Source: Chamaesiphon sp. (GTDB taxonomy: Bacteria; Cyanobacteriota; Cyanobacteriia; Cyanobacteriales; Chamaesiphonaceae). From it: a stretch of 5,053 nt of DNA. The translations under genes were made by a program, and so were the position numbers. The notes under the pieces were generated by a model. The model had not been told where the DNA came from. It was given only the letters and a program-made list of their open reading frames with translations, and made no database searches. The first letter of the stretch is position 1, and each line of letters starts with the position of its first letter. Shown piece after piece: positions 1 to 5,053 of the stretch. The stretch lies in assembly GCA_026786125.1 (NCBI GenBank), contig JAJAYU010000224.1:1-5053 (forward strand). The letters run 5' to 3'.

Positions 1-10
1 CCTACAGATC

Positions 11-45
11 TATCAATTATCAATTATCAATTATCAATTATCAAT
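11..45. repeat. Tandem heptamer array, five perfect copies of TATCAAT
   Basis: Five uninterrupted copies of the 7-bp unit TATCAAT (ATTGATA on the other strand) occupy this stretch. The last base of the fifth unit is also the third base of the slipin stop codon, which is read leftward as TAA from 47 to 45, so the array starts exactly where the gene ends. Because every unit ends in T, a change in copy number would keep the stop codon and leave the protein unchanged. Heptameric short tandem repeats of this kind are known from intergenic regions of cyanobacteria, mainly filamentous ones. The array has no evident hairpin and no U-rich terminator layout. Its role is unknown. Confidence 0.93.
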
Positions 46-989
46 TAATCTTGAGCACTCGCTAATTGTTGGGGAATAGCATCGGCTGGTGCTGGTAAAT
101 CAAGTTGTGGAGTTGAACTAGGATTGAGTCGCTCTGTCGGTACAACGGTATTTGCCGCCAGAGTAGCGACATTAGTATTGTGAGCAGCAGTAGTCCATTC
201 CTTGGCAAGACTGATCAGATCGGATGGAATCATCACTAGGGTAGTGGTGTTATTTTCCGCGCCAATTTCGGTCAACATTTGCAGTCGGCGCAATTCTAAT
301 GCGGCGGGATTTTGCATCATCTGTTGTGCGGCATCCGAGAGCAGCTTGGATGCTTCTTGTTCGGCTTCAGCTTTAATTAGTCGCGCCCGTTTTTCTCTAG
401 CGGCTTCAGCTTCTTTAGCCATCGCACGTTGCATGGACAAGGGAATCTCGACATCTTTGAGTTCGACTCGTTCGATCTCGACACCCCACGGCTCGGTAAT
501 TTCATCGACGATTTCTTGGACTTTAGCATTGATTTTGTCACGCCCTTGGAGCATGTCATCGAGGCTATGTTGCCCGACAATATTTCGCAAGGTAGTCATC
601 GAAGCCTGATATACAGCCATCTGATAATTTTCGACCCGACTAATTGCTTTCATCGGATCGATGATTCGATAGTAAAGCACCGCATTAATTTTGATCGTCA
701 CACTATCCGCAGTGACGGCTTCCTGAGGCGCGATATCTACCGTCTTTGTCCGAACATCTACCTGAACCTTCTGATCGATAATCGGGATTGTAAAATATAG
801 TCCTGGGCCTTGAATTTTTTGGAAGCGTCCCAACCTAAACATTACACCACGCTCGTATTCTCGATCAACTCTCACGCTCGTTTTGAATATCGTAGCAGCA
901 ATTCCGGCTACAACTACCAATAAAAAGCCTTCCATAATCATTGAGATCGATAGTCGATCGAATAAGTTGGTCTGAATTAATTGTAACAT
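45..989 (-). CDS. Slipin / stomatin-like SPFH (Band 7) membrane protein
   Basis: This 314-residue protein is a prokaryotic slipin, a membrane-anchored oligomeric scaffold often linked to control of membrane proteases or membrane microdomains. One hydrophobic segment lies at about residues 20-35, followed by the stomatin-type entry ERGVMFRLGRFQ (46-57) and GPGLYFTIPIID (61-72). The SPFH core continues through the DPMKA region (111-115), LRNIVGQHSLDDML (134-147) and WGVEIERVELKDVEIP (168-183). A charged, alanine- and glutamate-rich coiled coil spans about 185-220. NPAALELRRLQML (227-239) is typical of slipins. The last 50 or so residues are low-complexity and rich in Pro, Thr and Ala. The start is uncertain: ATG codons at residues 17 and 19 sit directly before the membrane segment, where many slipins begin, and none of the three has a convincing Shine-Dalgarno. 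It lies 52 bp downstream of the site-2 protease gene and is probably co-transcribed with it. The family call is firm; the cellular role is inferred. Confidence 0.93.
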   Translation of the reverse strand: MLQLIQTNLFDRLSISMIMEGFLLVVVAGIAATIFKTSVRVDREYERGVMFRLGRFQKIQGPGLYFTIPIIDQKVQVDVRTKTVDIAPQEAVTADSVTIKINAVLYYRIIDPMKAISRVENYQMAVYQASMTTLRNIVGQHSLDDMLQGRDKINAKVQEIVDEITEPWGVEIERVELKDVEIPLSMQRAMAKEAEAAREKRARLIKAEAEQEASKLLSDAAQQMMQNPAALELRRLQMLTEIGAENNTTTLVMIPSDLISLAKEWTTAAHNTNVATLAANTVVPTERLNPSSTPQLDLPAPADAIPQQLASAQD

Positions 990-1003
990 TTAAACGTTAG
1001 TTA

Positions 1004-1039
1004 GTAGGTGCATTATGCTGGCGGAGTAACACACCCTAC
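1004..1039. repeat. Intergenic imperfect inverted repeat (GTAGG...CCTAC)
   Basis: This 36-bp element starts with GTAGGTGCATTATG and ends with GTAACACACCCTAC on the + strand. The outer five bases pair perfectly (1004-1008 with 1035-1039). Pairing continues, with one bulge and mismatches, through TG/CA and TTA/TAA, leaving a loop of about ten bases. It begins 2 bp past the protease stop codon and ends 14 bp before the longest slipin start. From memory, the GTAGGGTGTGTTA / TAACGCACC arrangement resembles a small dispersed repeat common in cyanobacterial genomes, and this looks like a diverged copy. In RNA it could fold into a modest hairpin between the two cistrons. It has no T-run, so I do not call it a terminator. 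Confidence 0.6.
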
Positions 1040-1041
1040 GA

Positions 1042-2541
1042 TTAAATCCCAATTCCGAATTTTCCTGCCAATTCTGGACTAAACGGAATGATAATAGCTG
1101 CCATCATAAATAGGGCAATCAAACCCAATGCCGCGCGAAGATCGTTAGGTTCAGTGATTTCATCTAGGCTGGGACGTTCTAACGATCGTTGCAAGAAACC
1201 AACTAAAATCAACCAATAGAGAATCACTAGATTCGCTGGATTGAAAAATGCGACAAGTCCTAAAATCACTAAGGTAATTAAAGTGCTCCGTTGTGCCGTC
1301 TTTCTACCATAGATTGCTTGGACGATTCTACCCCCATCCAATTGTCCGGCTGGCATCAGATTGAGCGCATTGATAACCAATCCCAACCAACCGATAATTA
1401 CCAGTGGATGAATTGAGATTGTAGCTTGACTAATTGTTGCGCCCAAGACAAGTTTGGCGATCGATCCAACCAGTAATGAACCTTGGAAAAATTGTGATGG
1501 AATCTCCAATCCGCCACCAGGATGGGATAGAAATAGACCAACTAGTAGCATTAATAGCGATAATAAACCACCAGCAACAGGGCCAGCTAAAGCAACGTCA
1601 AATAAGACACTGCGATCGGGTACGAGAGATTCAAATCTAGTAATTGCCCCAAATGCTCCAATTTGTCCAGTGGGTAAAAAGAAGGGTAAACCAATTTTGA
1701 CATGGCGCATTTCGGCCAGTACTTGGTGTCCCATCTCATGGGCAATTAGAATTGTCCAAAGTCCTAATGCTAAGGGTAAAACCTCTCTAATCCGATCGGT
1801 ATGTTCATAAAAATCAAAGCCTAAAAATACACTCATTGCTTCCAAACTAGAAGCAATCGTTGCAATCAACATCACAACTCCTAAAATCTGTTGTCCTACT
1901 GTCGCAGGTTGCGGATCGTTGGTACTTGGCAATACAACTACAACCGGACGATCTTCAGGATCGGGGACGAGAAATAGTCGATATTTTTCACCAACTTTGG
2001 CATATAGTTTTTCCGTCAATCGCTGATGCACATGGGCAGCATCACCGCGTAAATTACCTTTGAAAATCGCCCCTTGTTGATAGGCTAAAGTCTCTGTGGC
2101 GTAAAAAGTATCAATCCCAAAAATGCTTTTGACACTACTCAAATCTAGATCGGGCATGTTGAGAGCCATTGGATCGAGTGCGATCGCTTGTCCACTCAAT
2201 TCAGCAGACTTAACCGCCTGTTTACCACGTAATTCTACCAATCGATTGGCAATTTTGACTGCTGTTTCTGGATCTTCTGCTGCGACACGGACTTTGCCGC
2301 CTAGCCAAATATATAAACCACTAGAAATTACTAACAGCAGCAGGATTCCAGCCAAATTGATGTACACTCCAGCCACCAAAGCTCCGAAGCTCAACAGCCA
2401 CGGAATCATCAACACCGCTGATTGCAGCCATGAGAGCGTCCCAAATCTGCCTAAGTCTCGATTTCGATAATAACCCCAACCCAGAATACCCAGTGAGATA
2501 ATTAGGAGTGCGATCGTTGTTGTATTTCCTGCTGTAGTCAT
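1042..2541 (-). CDS. Site-2 protease family membrane metallopeptidase (M50, EGY1/EGY2-like)
   Basis: This 499-residue multi-pass protein belongs to the zinc intramembrane proteases that cut substrates within or near the membrane. The catalytic motif HEMGH is at 268-272 (zinc ligands His268 and His272, general base Glu269). The second motif, NLMPAGQLDG, is at 394-403, with Asp402 the expected third ligand, so the active site looks intact. The GNLR motif (162-165) in a soluble domain, followed by YRLFLVPDPEDRPVVVVLP (187-205), marks the cyanobacterial/chloroplast EGY subgroup. Hydrophobic segments lie at about 8-24, 41-80 (probably two), 214-240, 253-275, 311-338, 352-397 (probably two), 420-448 (one or two) and 470-486. 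This puts the roughly 130-residue hydrophilic domain between an N-terminal membrane bundle and the catalytic core. EGY proteins act in thylakoid biogenesis or stress signalling in plants; the substrate here is unknown. The ATG follows only a weak purine stretch (TTAGAAA). The gene lies 35 bp after pepA and 52 bp before the slipin gene. Confidence 0.95.
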   Translation of the reverse strand: MTTAGNTTTIALLIISLGILGWGYYRNRDLGRFGTLSWLQSAVLMIPWLLSFGALVAGVYINLAGILLLLVISSGLYIWLGGKVRVAAEDPETAVKIANRLVELRGKQAVKSAELSGQAIALDPMALNMPDLDLSSVKSIFGIDTFYATETLAYQQGAIFKGNLRGDAAHVHQRLTEKLYAKVGEKYRLFLVPDPEDRPVVVVLPSTNDPQPATVGQQILGVVMLIATIASSLEAMSVFLGFDFYEHTDRIREVLPLALGLWTILIAHEMGHQVLAEMRHVKIGLPFFLPTGQIGAFGAITRFESLVPDRSVLFDVALAGPVAGGLLSLLMLLVGLFLSHPGGGLEIPSQFFQGSLLVGSIAKLVLGATISQATISIHPLVIIGWLGLVINALNLMPAGQLDGGRIVQAIYGRKTAQRSTLITLVILGLVAFFNPANLVILYWLILVGFLQRSLERPSLDEITEPNDLRAALGLIALFMMAAIIIPFSPELAGKFGIGI

Positions 2542-2557
2542 TTTCTAATAATTAAGT

Positions 2558-2585
2558 ACTATATAAGAGGCCTTCTCTAGCTCAA
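2558..2585 (-). promoter_or_regulatory. Candidate internal promoter for the protease-slipin pair
   Basis: Reading leftward, TTGAGC (2585-2580) is followed after 16 bp by TATAGT (2563-2558), which match the sigma-70 consensus at 4/6 and 5/6 positions. The -35 box lies in the last codons of pepA, and the -10 box lies 16 bp upstream of the protease ATG, implying a very short leader of about 10 nt. This could let the protease and slipin be expressed without pepA. The menH promoter candidate has almost the same boxes and the same spacing. It is a sequence match only, in AT-rich DNA where chance matches are common. Confidence 0.4.
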
Positions 2586-4052
2586 CACCCAATTCACTAG
2601 TGTCCGCACTGGATGACCCGTTGCTCCAGCATTATTCACGCCGTGTTCCTTATCGCTCCAGACTGGTCCAGCGATGTCTAAATGCGCCCAGGGCGTATCT
2701 TTGACAAACTGTTTGAGGAATAGAGCAGCCGTGATCGAACCACCACCCCGTGGGCCGGTATTTTTGAGATCGGCGATCGGTGATTTGATCCCATCAAAAT
2801 ACTTTTCGGCGAGGGGCATTTGCCAGAAGTTTTCACCTGCTAGCTCTGCTGCTGCCAGGATGCCGTCAGCGAGGGACCGATCGGGACTCCACAAGCCAGA
2901 GATATCATCGCCCAGGGCAATAATACACGCACCTGTTAGCGTAGCTAGATCGACGATCGCATCCAGCCCCAATTTATCGGTATACACCAAGGCATCAGCC
3001 AGAGTTAATCGCCCCTCAGCATCGGTGTTATTGATTTCGATCGTTTTGCCATTGGAAGCCGTGAGGATATCCCCAGGGTGCATGGCGCGACCGCTGATCA
3101 TGTTTTCAGTCGCTGCACTAATGAAGTGAACTTCCACATCGGGCTTGATTTGACCGATCGCTTTAGCCGCCCCAAACATGGCCGCAGCACCGCCCATATC
3201 GATTTTCATGGTCTCGATCCCACTACCTGCACCCTTGATATTCAAACCACCAGAATCAAAGGTCAAACCCTTACCAATAATCGCGATTTTCCGGCGCGGT
3301 GTACCTGGGGGTGTATAAGTCATGTGGATGAATTTTGGTGGCATCTCTGAGCCTAGTGATACACCTAGAAACGCGCCCATACCCAGTGCTTCGCATTCAG
3401 CCTGTTCGAGAATTTTGACTCCGAAGCCATATTCCTTACCCATTTCTTCAGCAGTTGCCGCTAGACTCATGGGTGTGACGACATTTGCCGGAGCAGCAAC
3501 CAGTTCCCGCGCCAAGATCGTGCCACTAGCGATCGCCTGCGCCTTCAAAATTGCTGAATCATTGCCAGCCAGATCTAAGAGATGAACTTCTGTTAACTTA
3601 AGTTGATGCTTTGGTTCGACTTCCGATTTGAACCGATTGTCCTGATGTAAAGCTAGCAGCAACCCTTCACTAATTACTTGCGCCGTTGCCTGACTGTTTC
3701 CATTCCAGGTGGGCAAGCTAATTCCCAGAGTGCTCGCTTTTTCCCGTTTGGCAACGCGGGCGATCGTTGCCCCAGCTCTCCGAAGGGTGTCCAATTTCCC
3801 GCTCTCAGCCTTGCCCAATCCCACTAATAAAACTTTCTTGATCGGCGTATCCACTCCAATCCGAGTCACCGCAGTACTGGATTTAGCACCTTTGAATTCA
3901 ATCTCAGCAATCAGTGCGGCGATCGCACCACCAGATTTGGTATTGAGTTCGGCCAGATCGCCAGTAAGTTCGACCGCATCCTCATAAAACCCAATCGCCA
4001 AGAGATCTCCAGTCCAGTCTAGACGAGATGTAGCGATCGCTTTGATATCCAT
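2577..4052 (-). CDS. pepA: Leucyl aminopeptidase (cytosol aminopeptidase, family M17)
   Basis: This 491-residue protein is a hexameric-type, two-metal cytosolic aminopeptidase that removes N-terminal residues, notably leucine, from peptides during protein turnover. The length is normal for M17. The N-terminal regulatory domain covers about 1-160 and the catalytic domain about 165-491. The block [14 protein letters not shown] (260-273) supplies metal ligands Lys261 and Asp266 and catalytic Lys273. Asp285 in [10 protein letters not shown] is the next ligand. The family signature NTDAEGRL (342-349) gives Asp344, Glu346 and the bicarbonate-site Arg348. These assignments rest on alignment by eye to E. 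coli PepA, and all catalytic positions are present. The start [22 protein letters not shown] fits cyanobacterial homologues as I recall them; only a weak GGAA (4059-4056) precedes it. Three exact HIP1 octamers lie within the gene (3529, 3919, 4033). Its GC content looks higher than that of menH. It heads the leftward cluster, 35 bp ahead of the protease gene. There is no signal peptide. In other bacteria PepA also binds DNA, which cannot be judged here. Confidence 0.97.
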   Translation of the reverse strand: MDIKAIATSRLDWTGDLLAIGFYEDAVELTGDLAELNTKSGGAIAALIAEIEFKGAKSSTAVTRIGVDTPIKKVLLVGLGKAESGKLDTLRRAGATIARVAKREKASTLGISLPTWNGNSQATAQVISEGLLLALHQDNRFKSEVEPKHQLKLTEVHLLDLAGNDSAILKAQAIASGTILARELVAAPANVVTPMSLAATAEEMGKEYGFGVKILEQAECEALGMGAFLGVSLGSEMPPKFIHMTYTPPGTPRRKIAIIGKGLTFDSGGLNIKGAGSGIETMKIDMGGAAAMFGAAKAIGQIKPDVEVHFISAATENMISGRAMHPGDILTASNGKTIEINNTDAEGRLTLADALVYTDKLGLDAIVDLATLTGACIIALGDDISGLWSPDRSLADGILAAAELAGENFWQMPLAEKYFDGIKSPIADLKNTGPRGGGSITAALFLKQFVKDTPWAHLDIAGPVWSDKEHGVNNAGATGHPVRTLVNWVLS

Positions 4053-4101
4053 ATTTCCGTTGTTGTAGAGGTCTTTGAGGTTTTATTCCAATTCTCCTTT
4101 T

Positions 4102-4107
4102 ATTGTA
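4102..4107 (-). promoter_or_regulatory. Possible -10 box for pepA
   Basis: Reading leftward, TACAAT is a 5/6 match to TATAAT and lies 49 bp upstream of the pepA ATG. No acceptable -35 box is found 16-18 bp further upstream, because that position is filled by the C-rich complement of the heptamer array. If used, the promoter would depend on an activator or belong to a -35-independent class. This is a weak call. Confidence 0.28.
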
Positions 4108-4113
4108 GCAATC

Positions 4114-4141
4114 TAGGGGATAGGGGGTAGAGGCTAGGGAA
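4114..4141. repeat. Degenerate G-rich heptamer array, four units of TAGGGGN type
   Basis: Four consecutive 7-bp units, TAGGGGA, TAGGGGG, TAGAGGC and TAGGGAA, share the frame TAGnGnn. This is a second heptamer array in the window, unrelated in sequence to the one at 11-45. It lies between pepA and menH, just upstream of the possible pepA -10 box. Its G-runs of 4, 5, 2 and 3 give at best an imperfect G-quadruplex of two tetrads on the + strand. Similar G-rich heptamer tracts are frequent between cyanobacterial genes. Function is unknown. Confidence 0.7.
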
Positions 4142-4167
4142 TTGCTATTTTGCCCGATCGCTATTTT

Positions 4168-4195
4168 TTGAGCGAAAAGTTACGTATTATATACT
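4168..4195 (+). promoter_or_regulatory. Candidate menH promoter (TTGAGC, 16 bp, TATACT)
   Basis: TTGAGC (4168-4173) and TATACT (4190-4195) match the sigma-70 boxes at 4/6 and 5/6 positions with a 16-bp spacer. Transcription would start near 4202, giving a leader of about 18-21 nt that still contains the ribosome-binding site. Upstream, GCTATTTT occurs twice, at 4144 and 4160, 16 bp apart. This is the strongest promoter candidate in the divergent region, but it rests on sequence match alone. Confidence 0.5.
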
Positions 4196-4212
4196 ATGTT
4201 TCAGATAGTATA
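4190..4212. promoter_or_regulatory. Perfect 8-bp-arm inverted repeat over the menH -10 box
   Basis: TATACTAT (4190-4197) and ATAGTATA (4205-4212) are exact reverse complements separated by seven bases. The left arm contains the putative -10 box, and the right arm ends against the ribosome-binding site. This placement would suit an operator for a dimeric repressor. If transcription starts further upstream, it could instead form an AU-rich hairpin next to the ribosome-binding site. The arms are AT-rich, so chance is a real alternative. Confidence 0.45.
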
Positions 4213-4217
4213 GAGGT
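4212..4217 (+). promoter_or_regulatory. Ribosome-binding site that bears on the menH start
   Basis: AGAGGT contains the GAGG core (4213-4216) of a Shine-Dalgarno sequence. It leaves only 3 bases before the ATG at 4220 but 6 bases before the in-frame GTG at 4223. Spacing therefore favours the GTG, which would shorten the protein by one residue. An in-frame ATG at 4238 is too far away to be served by it. Confidence 0.55.
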
Positions 4218-4219
4218 GG

Positions 4220-5020
4220 ATGGTGAATCAAGTCTATATGTATAATTGGCACTTTAAAACGATCGGTGATTCTACTCTCCCCCCACTATTACTTTTACAT
4301 GGCTGGATGGGTTGTAGTGATGATTATGCGGATATTATTGAATCATTGAAATCGAGATATTATTGTATTGCGATCGATCTACCTGGGCATGGTAAAACAG
4401 ATGTTGTCGGTGAAGATATTGGATATGGGTTCATTAATACAGCGATCGGGACTATTCAGCTATTAGATAGTCTGAATATAGATCGATGCTCGATCTCAGG
4501 TTATTCATTTGGGGGCAGATTAGCCTTGTATCTGGCTCTAGAGTTTCCAGCTAGATTCGATCGAGTGATCCTCGAATCGATATCAGCAGGTTTAAATAGT
4601 GAGATTGATCGACAGGCAAGAATTATTCAGGACTGGCAAATTATTGATCGATTAGAAACAGATATTTTCCCCAACTTTGTGAGGTATTGGTATCGACAAC
4701 CGATATTTAGTGAGATTGATCGTCATCCAGGTTTTAATGAGCTGATTCAACGCAGGATCGAGACTAATCAGCCAGATAATTTGATTAAATCCTTGGTATA
4801 TGCAGGCTTAGGAATGCAGCCATATTTAGGCGATCAATTGAAAGCCCACACTCAGCCAATATCATTAATTGTAGGAGCACTCGATCGTAAATTTGTAGAG
4901 ATCGGTCAAGCAATAGATCGAAACTGTCCGGTGGCGACACTTACTATCATTCAAGATTGCAGCCACAACGTTCATTTTCAACAGCAGCAAGCTTGGATTG
5001 AGCATATTTTAGACAGGTAA
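4220..5020 (+). CDS. menH: Alpha/beta hydrolase, probable SHCHC synthase of phylloquinone/menaquinone synthesis
   Basis: This 266-residue cytosolic protein matches the MenH type, which releases pyruvate from SEPHCHC to form 2-succinyl-6-hydroxy-2,4-cyclohexadiene-1-carboxylate. In cyanobacteria this pathway leads to phylloquinone, the photosystem I electron carrier. LLLHGWMGCSDDY (24-36) holds the oxyanion-hole HG. IDLPGHGKT (52-60) is the next conserved strand-loop. The nucleophile elbow GYSFGGR (94-100) carries Ser96, and the following Arg is typical of MenH. Asp222 (GALDRKF) and His249 (SHNVH) complete the triad. Length fits the family. The start could be the GTG one codon later, judging by ribosome-binding-site spacing. 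It is divergent from pepA across 167 bp, with no other quinone gene in view. Its DNA is visibly richer in A and T than pepA. MenH is hard to separate from other small alpha/beta hydrolases, so the family is certain and the exact reaction is likely. Confidence 0.85.
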   Translation: MVNQVYMYNWHFKTIGDSTLPPLLLLHGWMGCSDDYADIIESLKSRYYCIAIDLPGHGKTDVVGEDIGYGFINTAIGTIQLLDSLNIDRCSISGYSFGGRLALYLALEFPARFDRVILESISAGLNSEIDRQARIIQDWQIIDRLETDIFPNFVRYWYRQPIFSEIDRHPGFNELIQRRIETNQPDNLIKSLVYAGLGMQPYLGDQLKAHTQPISLIVGALDRKFVEIGQAIDRNCPVATLTIIQDCSHNVHFQQQQAWIEHILDR

Positions 5021-5053
5021 GATCGATCGTTAACAAAAATAAGAGGTCAAATC

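Noticed and set aside
11..45. CRISPR array
   Set aside because: The unit is 7 bp with no spacers, so this is a simple tandem repeat.
202..800. Rightward open frames of 135 and 123 codons antisense to the slipin gene
   Set aside because: Both lie wholly inside a strongly supported slipin gene on the other strand. Their translations show no family features, and they have no credible ribosome-binding sites.
1004..1039. Rho-independent terminator between the protease and slipin genes
   Set aside because: The stem is imperfect and has no following T-run on the leftward strand.
1434..2470. Several rightward open frames antisense to the site-2 protease
   Set aside because: They are shadows of the protease reading frame. 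The protease has complete catalytic motifs and the antisense products are composition-driven.
2674..3987. Rightward open frames of 87-151 codons antisense to pepA
   Set aside because: They overlap one another and the full-length M17 aminopeptidase. No recognisable domains or start signals were seen.
4114..4141. Stable G-quadruplex
   Set aside because: One of the four G-runs is only two bases long, so at most a weak two-tetrad structure is possible.
5021..5053. Terminator or new gene after menH
   Set aside because: Only 33 bp are visible, with a GATCGATCG stretch and no hairpin followed by T-run; nothing can be supported.

Overview
This window looks like ordinary chromosomal DNA from a cyanobacterium. 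The evidence is four exact copies of the HIP1 octamer GCGATCGC in 5 kb (starting at 2180, 3529, 3919 and 4033), about twenty CGATCG cores, short heptameric tandem repeats between genes, and gene content typical of an oxygenic phototroph: an EGY-type site-2 protease and a MenH-like enzyme of phylloquinone synthesis. The genus cannot be named from the sequence alone. I see no mobile element, CRISPR array, tRNA or rRNA.

Layout. Three genes run leftward, in transcription order: a leucyl aminopeptidase (pepA, 4052 to 2577), an M50/EGY-like intramembrane metalloprotease (2541 to 1042), and a slipin/stomatin-like SPFH membrane protein (989 to 45). The gaps between them are 35 and 52 bp, so co-transcription is plausible, although a promoter-like sequence at the end of pepA could drive the last two genes separately. 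The 52-bp gap holds an imperfect inverted repeat (1004-1039). A five-copy perfect heptamer array (11-45) abuts the slipin stop codon. To the right, across a 167-bp divergent intergenic region, an alpha/beta hydrolase of the MenH type (4220-5020) is read rightward. That region holds a second, degenerate G-rich heptamer array, a good menH promoter candidate and an 8-bp-arm inverted repeat over its -10 box. The last 33 bp (5021-5053) contain nothing I can assign.

Function. The leftward cluster joins a cytosolic peptide-trimming enzyme, a membrane-embedded protease and a membrane-scaffold protein. Slipins and other SPFH proteins are known partners of membrane proteases (HflK/HflC with FtsH, stomatin with NfeD-type proteases), so a membrane-proteolysis module is a reasonable hypothesis, but the sequence does not prove it. 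MenH has no evident link to that cluster beyond sharing the intergenic region. No clearly new biological system is visible. The most useful leads are the slipin/site-2-protease pairing, the repeat elements, and the two similarly built promoter candidates.
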